Shown here in pieces: positions 39,264 through 53,417 of a stretch of 64,000 nt of DNA. Each line of letters starts with the position of its first letter. The first letter of the stretch is position 1. The stretch is from Sipunculus nudus (taxonomy: Eukaryota; Annelida; Sipuncula; Golfingiida; Sipunculidae), in contig CM049307.1 in the NCBI GenBank assembly GCA_026874595.1, positions 74,064,643-74,128,642 of the forward strand. The letters run 5' to 3'. The notes under the pieces are model-generated. The model saw only the letters and a program-made list of their open reading frames with translations. It was not told where the DNA came from and did not search any database. A program made the position numbers and the translations under genes.

Positions 39264-41974
39264 AATAGGGATCTTTTGGAAGGAGGATCCACGTAAACCC
39301 GAAGCTGGGGGTTTTCTTACCTAAAATTTAAGTAGGCGACAAAGATATATCGCGAAATGACTGAACCCAATATTTAAACAAGCCACATCTGTGTCAGGTT
39401 TCCTTTGATAAATGCTGTCAATGGCAATACTGTGAAGACAAAAGAATCAATTTAGATTAAAAGATGAGAGCTATCGAATTGACTCTGAAACCAATCAACG
39501 ATAACTTAACTTAAAACTATTACTCAAATTATAATTGTCACACAGGTTGGAGGATATATCCAGAATCCAATATTTCCTCACGTTAAATATCTGTTTCAAG
39601 TCGAGCAACTGATCTAATCCTAGTTTTGGCTGAAACACCTGTTATCAGACAAATCTAAATATTGAATGACGGTCTTGCATTTAAAGAAGGATTTTTACGT
39701 TACAGGCAATGGAGTGATATAAGACACTATAAACTTGAAAAATCGCAGCAGATTGCAGGGTCATTATGGTTAATCATCTGATTGTTGGACCCAGTTGTAT
39801 CATTAGCACATTTAAAACTAACATAGCCCCCTTGCATGAGGAAATATAAACCACCATTACAGGATTAAAACTGGATAGGTTCGCGCCCTCGGTCGCTGGC
39901 ATTTTGTTCTTTTTATCCCCCGCGCAGTCCATGATAAATACGAGTGTTTCTGGAGGGGTTTTACCACAAATTGTCGCGTTCATTTTGACCTATCACACCT
40001 ACACCTAGAGTAACCGAAGGAGGTACACATTAAAGGAGATGGAGTGCGTGGTCACGTGACCCTCTTTTTGTTAATAGCGGACGTGTTTATATTGGCCTGT
40101 CAGGCAAAAAGGAAGGAAGTCAGATAGCAATGAAAGCCGGAGCGACCAGCATGTCAGATCGCCATTCTGCAACTCGATAACAGACCGATGCCGCTCTCAC
40201 CACAGTTCCCTCGCTTTCCGGTTTAGCCGGAGAGTCGACAAATTATTCTCAACTTCTCCCCGGCTAAGTTTGACATGCCATGAGGAGCTTCATTTGTTTA
40301 GCCAGTGTTAAGACAAATAAGTTCTCATTGCAGAAGTCTGCCACCCACTACAAGAGTCTGTTCTCATTTGTCTTCTCTTTCATCTTCCTATTAGCTAGAA
40401 TACGTCATCTATATAGGGTTTCAAGGACTTTGCTTTACCGAGCAGCTCTGGTGTCTATTTCATGAATAATGACCAAGGCAATTGAACCAATCAAATGTCA
40501 CGCCTACATTTTCTCCTAGCAGCAGAAGAAATTCATTTGTTGCAATTTTAGGATTGTCAGGACCAAGAAAGACTAATCAGCCTTCCCCATGTCTGGTCAT
40601 GTAGTTTTGGTCTGACGTCGTGCGAACAGTTTTGATTATTGTGCATTGTTCGCATATGGTACATCGGATTTGATTGGCAAAATGATTTCGGCCCGATGAC
40701 AGCAGGTTTGTCCATTATTCATGGAACAAATGCCATAGATGCCATGAAATGGATAAATAAAGAAAGGTCTCCGGATGAGTAGCTGACAGAGTCTTGCTTA
40801 TAGCATGATGGTTCTTCCTGTAGTAAAATGCGGTAACACATCATTAAACATAAATTCATATTTCCTATATCAAAAAGCTTATATTTTCATCCCAGGCTGC
40901 CTGTCTGTCTGGTGTGTGGGAGGTTGTTTGGTTGCATTGGTAGCAGGTTAATACAAGGGTTCTGCACCGACACTTTCTGGAAGAATGGGAGATGGGCAAG
41001 AGACGATACCATAAATGCTGCTGCGGATCCGGATGAGGTGACGAACCCAGTAGAATTTTTCAGCTATGGCGGTGGTGTACGGTCTCCTGAGTGCCATCAT
41101 ATTTTCAAAATTTGATAAACATATTTCTCTATTTAATCTACAAATGATTATATGTACAGATTTTTAATGAAGCAAAGTACACTAAGAGAACGTTTGATAT
41201 GAGAGGATGAGAATTTTATTGACTTATATTTGTTGCAGCTGGATTATTCCCTTAAATTTTATATATTTCTTTTTAAATTAATTGTAACGTTTTATGATAA
41301 TATTAGGTTACATAATATGCAAATATGCAGATGAATATGCACGTAAAGGTACATTATAATATGATGTACAGGTGATACGTAAGTGATAAGGGTAAGGTTT
41401 TCGTGTGTTTAAAATATTTTTTCCGTTTTCTTTCAGAACTCTAGTTCAAACATGAATGACTAATTTGTATTCCCGGTGAATTATCTATACATAAATCAGC
41501 ATATAATTATGTCTCCTAGATCGTTCTGTCAAACTATGCCCAAAGGTAAAAACTGATACAGAGTCATACCTACCTTTAACAACGACACACACGCTTTACA
41601 AAGTCTAATTTATTAATGATATATCTGGCTGTTTTTTTATGTTTTCTGATTAAACATTACCAAACCTTGATGATGTTAATGATATTTATGATATGATCTC
41701 TGCAACAGTCAACATATAACATTTGAATAATTAGATAATACCTGAAGCTACTTTAACTAAAATATGCATAATAAAATGCTGGTTAAAAATAACGCATTTT
41801 TTTTATAAAACCCCAATCTAATATCAAAATATATTTTAATAAATAACGTAATACCGAATGTACAATTCCCTAAGACATTCAAGTATAAAAGAAACATATT
41901 TATTATCTCACTGAAATGGGCGAAAAGGAAACCTTTATATTGTTACGACGACAAATAAATGGGGGGAAAACATT

Positions 41975-42062
41975 GGGCGGATCCCGGTTTCGAACCCATG
42001 TCGGTAGCGAACAAGTCTGGCGAACCTACCACTTCGCTAGCAAAGCAAGCTTCACTAGCGAG
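41975..42062 (-). repeat. tRNA-like SINE head or tRNA pseudogene
   Basis: Minus strand: TAGCGAAGTGGTAGGTTCGC has the A box and a 4-bp D-stem (GCGA/TCGC); GGGTTCGAAACC (42000-41986 region) is the B box. The T-stem pairs only partly, and the expected acceptor halves (GCTTTGC and ATCCGCC) do not pair. So this is not a working tRNA. A non-coding body may extend from about 41900 to 42230. Confidence 0.5.
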
Positions 42063-43362
42063 ACAGTTCGGTCCGCTTTTATGTCACTCCGTAACAATAT
42101 ACATAGAGATAACAAAATGATGAAGAATGTAGCCTCCTCAACAGGATATGTTATTACGGATAGAATTGTGACACCCACAGGAGACTCATGGGAGAATGTT
42201 GTCCCCAAGGTTTAATTATTGTAAGCGTGTAGGACAGGGGGCTGTGCTCAAATTAATCGAATTAGATGGGGAACCTTGCGACAGATTGAAAAATTAGGCT
42301 AAAAACTAGAACCCGGGGAAGACTCGATGGAGGCTGTTGCTATGGTTAGAATGAATATGTGTGAGAGCAGATCGCGAAGGGAGAGCTTTAAAATACAGGT
42401 GGCAGCCGTTTTAACAAGGCCCTGCACAGCGTGGTTACTTATACAGAGCTGAAAACGAAGGCAGAAATTCTGCACTTCTTCGACGCTGTAATTGGATGGC
42501 CGATAATGACGCTGAAGTCGGCATCCACATTGCGCCTACTAAGGGCCGTTTGGGGACATTAGTGAAATTCACCTGCAGGAATTTCTCTAATTTACCTCAC
42601 GCGAGAAGACTGTACTTTTGGGCCAGGAATAATCATGCTGGGACGAAAACACCTTCATGAAAAACTTGTTCGCTTCAATACATTGTAATTAGCTTGATTG
42701 TTATCATTTAATTATAGACTCCCAATACCGATCAATAAGTGTGCCCCAGTATCTAGGCGATAACACGGGAGCTCCGCGTGCTTGTCATTTAGACGAGAAG
42801 CAGATATTATTCAAGCATTGATTAAGGTACGGACCGAGCAAGACCCGTTTTTATTGTCGCTTGGTTATTTGGCAAAACTGATAATATCATCCGTGGTATT
42901 CCCAACACACGGTTTCCTACACCCCGGTTTTGTGTGTTTACAATTATTCTCTGTGAATTGATTATCTTGCATTTCATAGGGAGGAAATAGCCAACAGAAA
43001 GAAGCGTTCTGAATAAAGATTTATTGAGAAGTGTCGAATAAAATCTACTTTAAAAGTTCCTTAATATTCAGATTACATTTTAAGCCAGCTAGAATATGCG
43101 TAATCACGGAGATAAGGTCATGCGATGTGACGAAAGAAACCTGAATGCCTTCAGTTATACAATTTCCCAAAGATAAATAACACATGTAAAACAACCTTTC
43201 ACAGAACAGCGTGGCGTGAATAGACCTGGAATTGTAGTTGAATCAACCCTCTGGTTTTATTCCACAAATACTTCCTCCGGGTTCAGTTCAGGCAGCATGT
43301 ATATCGTTGTGAATATTTGTATAGTTTTTGTTATATTTATTATCATAAATGAAACAAGACAT

Positions 43363-43372
43363 GTTATTATTA

Positions 43373-43438
<66 letters not shown>

Positions 43439-43488
43439 ATTATTGTGATGTTATAATAATAATAATTATTATTATTTTTATTATTATA
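43363..43488. repeat. (TTA)n microsatellite
   Basis: About 25 TTA/ATT units with one early break, then a mirror ATA/AAT stretch to 43488 that could fold back on the main tract. The polytyrosine/polyisoleucine frame at 43216-43569 is an artefact. Confidence 0.95.
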
Positions 43489-45130
43489 TGTCTTATTTCA
43501 GAATGCTATAATACTTTGTATCACTATAATGATGATGATGATGATCTACAACTCTCCCCGATGTACTGAACATTTAGTGAACCCTCAAGCAGTAAAACCC
43601 TGCTTATCTTCTTTCCCCATATGCAGTTTGTGTTGGTCTATATCTTTCAGGTACTTCCTGTTGTACTGGGATTTCCGGTACAGACAACCCTGGTTTCCAG
43701 ACACAGGAAGCCCGCGTTCGTGACGTCACTGGTATTTTATCATCTGTATTATACTGCAGTTTGTTCGTAAAAGTCTGTTGCAAATTCATATTATTACCAT
43801 AAATTGACAGATCAATTCCACAAACTAAGCTTCAATGAAGGAATTCGGCATATTGGCTTAATTAACTACAGTATAGTGACAAAACAAGACTATGACAACT
43901 GCAATATGAATAATGCGAAGATATCAATATATCGAAAAAAATCTATTTTTTACAACATCTCAGCCCATGGATAAAGATCAAGGTAACTAGACCAACGTAA
44001 AAAAACTTTTAAAAGCTGCTGATTTGTTGTTTAGTGTAACAAATATTCTAAAAAAGTAACTCTCAACGAAAGCTGGCAACCCATGGCAGATATCATGTTA
44101 CATGGCAACAAGATCCAGAATGACTACAGAAGGATAGGAAAATGGGGAAAATTCGGTCATTGGGGTTTCTGAAACTCAAATATTATCACACAGTTTGACC
44201 ATAAAGCTGTTGAAGCACCAAAGGCCTTAAATGAGATGTACAATTTCATAACAATAACCACCATTATTATTTTGCAGCCTTCTGGTTATTCTTCATCTTG
44301 GGGCCACGTGACTTGGCGTCTGTCATGGGTTTGCATTCCTCCCTTTGACTTTTTTTTAGAATATTACACTGAATTATCAACGAGGTTAATTGTAGCTGTT
44401 TGAAAATGTGACCAGTGACCTAGTCATCTGAGAATGGGGTTAAGATGTTGTAAAACATCATATTTGATTTTATTGCATTACTTAAAATTTTGCAAGGTAT
44501 TGTTTTAATTTAATTATACTTAATTAGACCTATGATCCATTCAATTGCAGCATACCATCTGAAAATAATCTGCCAGTTTATGCAAATATTGCCAAATTTC
44601 AAAAGGCAACCTACTATGGAACAGACTATGGGTTTAATCCTTCATACACTTGTTGAAAACTATGTGATCATATTTGAAGGAAAATTTAACAAACTGCAAT
44701 TGGCACGCAGTGGTTCACTGTAGTATGGTCAGACCAATGTTCAAAAACGGACCACACCTCCCGGTGGAAAAAAATGTCAGTCTAGTTTAGTAGATCGATT
44801 GCTGATAGTGGGACGTGTCCTTAGTATCATTTACTAAATATGTACGCTTTATTTTCCACAGGAGATAGTATAGAATGAAACATTTTCTCATAGTTTCAAA
44901 TATCAAAGAGGTCGTCTCGTTTCTCGTATGAACAAGATTTCTTCACTGAGACAGGCGGTCTGTCAAACATGTTGGTTGGCCTATTTACAAGCCACTGGTT
45001 GCAGAGTTTAATGCCAAACTTGTAAATTTACACTTTGACTCAGTGTATGTTGTTACCCATACAAATATTGGAGGTATTGCAACAATGAGTCGAAATATGA
45101 AACCAGAAATCTGCAAATTTAAGAATGCAA

Positions 45131-45416
45131 GCCTCCGGTATGTGGGCGTTCCTATTGTAGGATGCTCCTAAAACCGTGTTTGCATTCGATCACTTATTCG
45201 ACTCATATTCCCGGGTTTATTTGTGCAAAAGTGACTATAGATTTGTGAAATCCCTTGATGACATTCCTTAATCCGGATCATGTGCCTGGTCCACACCAAA
45301 ATCTATTTGCTTTCTTATTGATCCAGTCCCGATATGTCCTGAAAATTTCATGAGCTTCCGTCAATGATTGCCTGAGGTATATTGTGGAAATGAATGCATA
45401 CCCTACTGGTGAAAGC
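45131..45416 (+). mobile_element. MITE-like dispersed repeat, copy 3
   Basis: Starts GCCTCCGGTATGTG and ends ACTGGTGAAAGC. It carries the same internal order (TTGCATTCGATCACTTATTCG, CTTGATGACATTCC, TGGTCCACACCAAAATC, GATATGTCCTGAAAATTTC, TGAATGCATACCC). It is older and more diverged than copy 1 at the right end. Confidence 0.62.
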
Positions 45417-47130
45417 AAGTACAACACTTGTCGACCATATTGCCATTATAGAATCCATACGATTCTAAAAACGGACACTTTCAACGTTCCAGGTTTTTGT
45501 TTTCCTGATCCTTTGACACCATATCATATTTGAGTGTTCCTCGTTTACATGATCTTGTTAGACCACACGCAGAAACGTCCATGTTTTATTTTTTCAATAT
45601 AACAATGATTTAAAATAATTAAACAAAAAAAAAAACCCGTAGCTAGGCAAAGCATTATCACAATCACTCTCGGCTACCGGGAGGATTTATCAGGATAGGA
45701 TCTAGTTCCTTTGATCGACCGCGATGTGATATCAATTTTAGTATGATAAGAGAATCTGAATTTAAGCGGCAACAACGTGGGTAACATCTCGATCACGTGA
45801 TGACGTGAACAATGATGAAGCAAACACAAAATATGAGCTGCATCTAATATGGCTTAAAATGCCTGAATTATTCTAACCTGTTTTTTTTAGTGCAAATACA
45901 TTTAATACCTGAGGTCTACATTCGCCTTACGAACACTGGAGACTCACCCGCGACTGCGTGATAATAGGGAATATTTTATTTAGCGTGCTACCTTGAAAAG
46001 AGTAACGTCAGTTAAATCAGTTTCAAACCAGACATTTTTATATCCACCACAAAACGGACAGAAGAAAGAAAAAGAAAAGTAAAAAAATAATATCCCATCG
46101 AAGGACTTACATTAAGGAAGACCACACACCCCACAACTGTTTGAGTCTTTAATCAGTATCAATGCGATACTTCGTCTATTATCGCCCACTATGATTCGTT
46201 TCCAGGTACAATTGGGAAGAAAAACATTCTTGTAAGAATAATATTATTTTTATTTTTATTTATATTTTAATGATTAATACTAGTATTCCATCGCCTGATT
46301 TAGACCGATATTCAGTAATGATATTTCTCCTTGTAAGGCATACCAAATTTTGTTGAAATCAATCGCCAATAACCCACACTGAGAACCCATCCCCCAGACA
46401 GGACAAGTACCCATTAATCTAATGTTTGCGACTTTTTATTTTTGTTTTACATAAGCCATGTTTTTCACTCAGGGGGCTAAATAGTAAACTATATGATACT
46501 ACAAGAACTGAGGGAGCGGTGAGTGGCTTTGGGGGACGGGTGTAGATGGGGTAAAATGGACATAATTACACCTGTAAGCTAATATGACCTGTACAGGAGA
46601 AAAGTCTTACCGTATAACCGAAAATAAAAGTAGTTTTTATATATTTATCATATTGTTCAGCAGAGCAGCTCAAATATCACTGCCCCCCCCCCCCGTTTCG
46701 CTTCCTATAATGAATATAAGTGAAAAAAAAAAGGATTCTGGATGTGTCTTCCAACAATCGACAAAATAGCACGGGGATTGTGAAGGATTTGTTCCGAAGA
46801 CATACATGGCTACATGACATACATGACTACAGGATCGAACAGCATTCTTAATGGGATATGTTTTTAAAATCAATGCTGTATAACCAGACACGTGAGGCAA
46901 AGGGAAATGACACGGTATTTACCTCTACAGCCCATGGTCATTGAATTAGTCTCAGATGAAACCAGCCGTCTCATCTATCTAGACAGGAACAATGTCACGC
47001 TATCAGTTTTTGTGTAGTGGACATGATTACACACCAACATTTCAATGACATACAATTAATACACATAAATAATAAATATCTTGCACTAATCAATAAATAA
47101 CAAGCATGAGAAGCAACATTTCTATAAAGT

Positions 47131-47406
47131 TGCGAGAAAAAATTCAGTGTATAATATACAATTATATTATTATGATTGCGAGGAAAAATTCAATGTATAA
47201 TATACAATTATATTATTATGATTGCGAGGAAAAATTCAATGTATAATATACAATTATATTATTATGATTGCGAGGAAAAATTCAATGTATAATATACAAT
47301 TATATTATTATGATTGCGAGGAAAAATTCAATGTATAATATACAATTATATTATTATGATTGCGAGGAAAAATTCAATGTATAATATACAATTATATTAT
47401 CATAAT
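47131..47406 (+). repeat. 46-bp minisatellite, six units
   Basis: Six head-to-tail units of TGCGAGGAAAAATTCAATGT plus 26 AT-rich bases, starting at 47131, 47177, 47223, 47269, 47315 and 47361. Units 2-5 look identical. The first has two changes near its start and the last ends CATAAT instead of TATGAT. Non-coding. Confidence 0.95.
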
Positions 47407-50400
47407 TTTATACAACTTTAATAAAAGGTAAAAACTGCCTGGTTCGGGGTAACTGAGAGAGCTGTACGCCCGACACATTGAGGTGGAAAATAAAACAATT
47501 AACCTATGTGACCGCACTCCCTTTTCAAATTTTACAAAAGGGTGATTATTTTCTATTTAATACCTTTTCGACAAATTTAATTTTATTCGATTAAAATTTC
47601 TTATTACTGAATGTTTAATTAGAGAATATTTCTCTTTTTTCAATTGCAATTTATCCCTGAATTTCACGTGTAGAGGCATCAAAAGGAAGAAAGGGTATTG
47701 TATGCTTATTATTTAGCCTAAGGTTTGAAATTTTGTTTTTTCATGGAGTTATGTGTTTTTTTTCATCTCTGTCATTAATCTTAAGTAACCCGAATGATTA
47801 ACAATTTAACAAGATTTCGGAAAACGATGCGATAAATAATTTTCATCTATCAAAGAAGAGAAAAATATACGAGGACTGGTTTTAACACAATAAAAAATCA
47901 TGTTTTGAAAGTAAAAGTTTTCAAGATTATTTGAGAAACTTAGGACTCATTACCATGCGCAAACGATGATTATATGTTACTGAACTAAAAACTGAATTCC
48001 TGTTTGATCAAAAACTAATTCATTCTTGGGTTGACCGTCTCCAAGCTGTAAGGGGTCTGCTCATATCGCTGTGTGACAAAACGTACGGTATAAATGCTAT
48101 AAATATACAAGCCGAGCCGGTTTTAATGAGAAAAACTGGTACAGCTGATCCAGATGCACAGATCTGACATGTATAATTCTTCGCGAGCCTTGGTTATCGG
48201 TTACACATCATGACACAAAACCCGGGGAACATAATGGCTGGCCATTATAGCGTCCTGATAAGCCCGAAGTGGTCGCATGCGGCGCCGCCTTTAATAAACC
48301 CTGATGGCACATTAACGGGAATTGAAGGGCTTTCCTATTCCGCCCGGCCGCCAACCGTTCTTATTAATTCATAAAGGCACGTTGGTCGGTCACCAAACTC
48401 CATGTATCATCACCAAACTGCCCGTCTAAATTAGTAACTCGTACATTCTCAAGCAATTTTCTCGGCGTGCTCGGGTTTTTCTTCCAGACCTTAGTCCAAG
48501 GACTTTCTGAATATAAATAAGATACACAGGTTGCACTTACGGCTGCTCACATGATTAAGATTACGGGGCTTATAGATGAAATGTACCCACCTACGTATTT
48601 AATGGACACCTCGGCAGACTTTCTGGCCCGGTATATTCTTCACTAACCCCCATCTCTAAAAATGCTCTGTTTTATTTTTTATCCCATTTGGTGCTATGTT
48701 ATCTGAGCGTAGTTTTCATTCCATACAGAATTTTTCGTCATGGTTCAGGCACTCTCTAACCCACTCTCCCACAACAACACCAAAGAAATTGTTTGTTTAA
48801 ACATTTCTCAGGAAGAGTTTAAAAATTAAGTATCAGTTTGCGTTACCGGAGATATCTCTATGACATTCATGTACAACATTGTACAACAAGGTTGTACCGA
48901 TACCTCGATAGAATGCGATACAAAAGTACAATATCGTGTCGGTATCGTCAGGTTGCTCCGTAGCGATACATGAAAGATATTGGAAAGAGAGTCCGACATT
49001 TAATACTTGTTTATAAGCGGAACACCAGACAAATAAGGTGATCGATTGCCCGAAACAAGTGCGAGGGCATCTCGAGTACTTGTTTCGAAATACATTTCAT
49101 TTTTACATTTTGTACATGAAATGATACTATGCCAATTTTAATTTTTTAAAAAATACGGAAGAATATTGACTCTTAACCTAAGTAATAATATACTTTATAT
49201 GTATCGTATCGTGTAGCATGTCATGAGGGAAGTATCGAGTTACGTTTTATATTTTGAGATAATCTAGTCTTACATTTCAACCATTGCCCCATTGGAAAGC
49301 AGTCCAAGAAATACTCGTCGAAACAGGAAATATTCAGTCCGAAACATAAAAGGACATTAACCCGCTATTCCATGAGTAACAGGTGGTTTTTAACATGCAC
49401 CAGTAAAAAATAACAGAAATAGCAGTTCATTACAAAACTCTCCGCGATACAACACCATTTGTCCAGACAACAGGCTTAGACAATGTTAAGTTGCTCCTTA
49501 TTATAAAAAAATTCGACAGTGCAAAACTACAGAATTATTGGAGAGCCCTCAAAAAGCATAGGCCCTAACAAATGTGAAGGGCTTTAGGAACAAAAACGTG
49601 CGGTCGCTTGGCATGCTGGGAAAATCATGTCTGGTCGAGCCATATTTTTTCCGTGGAATTAAACCAAGAAAACAAACCTATGACGGTTTGAACAACAAAT
49701 TCACTGAAGCTTTCTACAATGGTGGCTATTAACCATCGTAGGAAATGGGTCTTTAGTTCTCTAACATGTTGGTTTGTTCAGTTAACACGGATGTCCCGGT
49801 GTGGCTAAATCAGCCAGCTGTTGCTCGAGATCCAGTGACGTACCGCGAGACTTGGCGAGACCGTCACGTGATACACCACTCATGGTGTCTGAGTGCGGAC
49901 GATGGCTGTACTTGATACACAATACGCGATAGGAAATATGACAGCCCGCAGACCAGGCCCGATGCAAGAGCTATGATCACAGAATTCAACCAGCCAGGGT
50001 AGAGTGGCTTCCATATTTAGCAGATACAGGTCAACACTGCTGATTTATTACTTAGAAATATTCCGCGATCCAAGTGTAAAGTTTCAAGCTACCCCAGTTC
50101 ATGGATACACCCCGAGCAATAAAAATATATATCACATTACCCCCAAGGAATCCTTAAATCCTGAAGTGTAAAAATTACTCCCTTGTTGAAATAGCTTAAC
50201 CTATAACCAATAACTGGAAAATGCTAGAAAATTCGCACAGGGGGTAGGATGAAAGTAACCCCGAAGGTAGAATGTAATCGTATTCATTTTGAAAGCTTCC
50301 CGAGGGGGGGGGGGTAATCTGAAATCGTTAAACCATCTTTTGTTGCCGGAGAGAGAGAGAGAGATTGCAAATAACACAGTACAAATAAATATACGGAGGT

Positions 50401-51157
50401 CTTAAACATATTTGCCAAAGCATTTTCCTTGCCAAAGCAATATCTGTCCTAAAACGTAAAAACAGAAAAAATGGTATTGATCAATTTACAGTTCTTCTTT
50501 ACACACGGCAATCAGTCGGAGGACGCCCATTGAATGGCATCCAGAGCCTTTTTATGTAAATACGTGAGTCTTGTTATTGGATTATTTCAAATAACAGCAA
50601 ACGTAAATTTACAAGAGGATCAAAATTGATGATAGGTATGCCTTGATTATGGTATGCCATACTTATGCACTGTAGGAAGGCGTATACGTTGGAAAAAAAG
50701 AAGATCAAATAAAAAAAGTTCCTAATGAAAAAGTACTTGGTCATCCTGATGCAATATAAGAATATTTTTTGTTGTTGTTGAGAAAGAGTTGTTAGTATTC
50801 ATCCATTCATCCACAGTCATCCATTAACGCTGTGACCTACTGGGATGCCAGATTAAATTTCGGCTCACAGTTAATTATTTCCATCACGATTGTATGTTCA
50901 ACTGTTCAATCTACACTATATAATTATTTTAGAAATGGTCCTAACCATTAACATAACCAAATCTTCAGTATCACGTTTTCAGCAGTTCATTCCAGGAAGA
51001 CCATAAGGTTGTATTTTTTCTCAATGTTATTAAAATGTGATAGTTGAAACCATAAGTGAAAAAAATGAGATATCATCAATATAAAATACTACATTTTTAG
51101 GAATTACTACAAAAACCGACTATTCATTAAGAAAGTTTTTTTAAAGATTTTTTTTTT

Positions 51158-51464
51158 GGTGGAGGTAACCGCCTCCTTTTTAATGCTTTGCTGAACTAAG
51201 TATATGTACATCTGCAGAGTTCCACTCCGGTTTCGGACTACGTGACAGGGGCTTATATGCGATTTTTCCTGGCGTCAACCAGGTTCGGTTAACCACTCCG
51301 GCAGGTCCTGGATGTGTGTCGTCCTCATGACTGGGTCATAACACCGAGGAACCCCCGAAAGGCGCACTCGTTTGCGAGTGAAACATGACTGATGGGCACA
51401 GTCTCCCCAATTAGCCTGCAGAGTGCTAACCCAGTCCTGCGCTCTACCCGTAAGCCACAGAAGA
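51158..51464 (-). mobile_element. tRNA-derived SINE, family 1, copy 3 (B box deleted)
   Basis: The A-box part (GTGGCTTACGGGTAGAGCG on the minus strand) is kept, but the sequence jumps from CAGGACT straight to the body, losing the B box and adjoining bases present in copies 1 and 2. The tail has an imperfect hairpin, GGAGG CGGTTA CCTCC on the minus strand. The open frames at 51275-51568 are shadows. Confidence 0.7.
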
Positions 51465-52305
51465 TTTTTATCAATTTTAAATTTAAATATGGCAGTTCGG
51501 TACCTCCCCAACAGATTAGCAACTGTAACTGATACGGGCTTAACCAACCGAATTAGGTATATGATCAACTAGTCTATCTTTAGAACGTAGAATCGCAGAA
51601 TGTCTATACGACCCTTTCTCTTCAGTGTGGCACAGCTGACACCCCTTGTGCATGTACTGAGTCGTTATATTTCTGGTCGTCAGGACCATAAGTTTAATTA
51701 TTTATCCCATTGCCTGACGGTCTCTAATACATCTGAGGCCAGAAAAATAATTATCGCGAGAAGGGGCGCTGAAGCGCGAGAGTTAAAGGCTGCTTGGTAC
51801 GCCACCTTCATTCAAGAAGAAAAACGGCAATTGCACTCTGTGAATATGAAGAAGGGGGCCTTGTGTTCAGCTGAGAGGTGAAAAACACGCAGGGGAAATT
51901 AACAGGTGTCGAAGCTTCTTTCATTATTTCACCTTCTTTAAAGATGACACGTGACCCCTTTGGTTAAAATGACACGTGACCATCTGTAAGTGAGTAACAT
52001 CCACCTTCTTGTAGTTTTTTTGACCAATCACACTTGGAGCGCATTGTTTTCTTCAGTAGAATGTTTTCTCAGAATACCATGATTAGTTGAAAATCAGGCA
52101 ATGCCAAAAAATATTTTATGACTCTAAACCATGTTGCGACTGGGAGACATTTTTTTCTCTCTTTTATTTACAGGTTAAGATATAATAGTAAAATGTTGCA
52201 GACTTTCAGAGAGGATACAATAAATGTGCGACCGCTCTTGAAATGTCACTGAAATTGTTGCATTATTAATAGATTTAACTAGAAATTTACATTCTAAGGA
52301 ATGCA

Positions 52306-52590
52306 CGCCACCGTAATGTGTTTGCATTCACATATTCGGCTCATATTTCAAGGTTCATTCGTGCATAAGTGACTGTAAATTTGTAAATATTTCTTGGTGA
52401 CGTTTCTGAAGCCGGATCATGTGGGTTATCCACACCAAAATCGAATCGATTCGTTCATGACCCATTCCCGAAATGCCCTGAAACATTTGCCCATGAGATT
52501 CCGTTCACGACTGCGTGCGTGATGTTGTAACAAATCAGATACACACACAAACACACACGATCGAAAAAGAACGCAAACACTTCAAGCGAG
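52306..52590 (+). mobile_element. MITE-like dispersed repeat, copy 4
   Basis: From CGCCACCGTAATGTG through TTCATTCGTGCATAAGTGAC, GGTGACGTTTCTGAAGCCGG, ATCCACACCAAAATCG and GAGATTCCGTTCACG to an AC-rich stretch (52540-52558) and AACGCAAACACTTC. The right inverted end is degraded. Confidence 0.62.
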
Positions 52591-53417
52591 AACAGTGAAT
52601 TTTGCTAAAAGATTTATACAAGAGGAGAACTTAGAGCTACTCGCAAGAGACACCTTTTAACGAGATTTTTTTTATGGCGCGTGGCCTGCCTTGCTGGTTT
52701 GTACTTTCCACCATGTTAAAATCGATATATATGTCTTTCCTCAGACTTATGACCTGTCGTTGTCAATTCTGCCTGCTGTGAAACCCAGCTGTACCAGTAA
52801 AGGGTTCTATAAATGGTGAATGGGGACAAAATACAGATTGGCACCTGGACATCTGACTTCAGTTGTTCCCCGGTGCTCGAAAGCCACATGTCTGAGGTTT
52901 CAGTGCTAGATGTACACATATATCAAGCGAACTGCAAAAATGTACAGAACTGTAATGTCACTTTCATGAAACTTGAAACTTCCTTTTTTCGCGTAAATTG
53001 TTAGAAAACGGGAGCTTGAACTGCACCTTAAAACATGTATGCCACAAGGTACATCTTTTGAGATTAGACCCAGTTGATATACAGAGAAAACGGGGCCACA
53101 ACTTGGTCTACTCTTGAGATATAACTGGACCCTTTTCCTATGGATTAAAACGGCTATCATGTTTTCGCCCCGCGAGTGTATATGTGTGTTTCTGTTTCTG
53201 TACGTCTGTCTGCTTACCTATTAACATGTTTTAGTTCAAAGACAAGGATTTAAGTTTACAAGTTTGCACTCATTTTGCACATAGCTGCATAAGGTAGAGC
53301 TACGGTTTCCTGGCTTTATTTCAGTTCGGTTATATTATTTCAACCACTCATCGGGCTCATTGTAGTGAGTACCATCTGGTCAATAAATAATCTATACAAC
53401 TTTTTTCAACTTTTATT

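Larger units (their letters stand above)
34447..47130. other. Non-coding repeat-rich region, 34.4-47.1 kb
   Basis: Outside the listed repeats I see no gene. Unique-looking patches of higher GC at about 40020-40460 and 42280-42900 stand between AT-rich DNA. Short C runs occur at 46683-46694 and CT/AC tracts at 36386-36441. Confidence 0.7.

Noticed and set aside
43216-43569. 117-codon frame rich in tyrosine and isoleucine
   Set aside because: Produced by the TTA microsatellite.
47131-47406. CRISPR-like regular repeat
   Set aside because: Units are contiguous with no unique spacers, and the genome is eukaryotic; it is a minisatellite.
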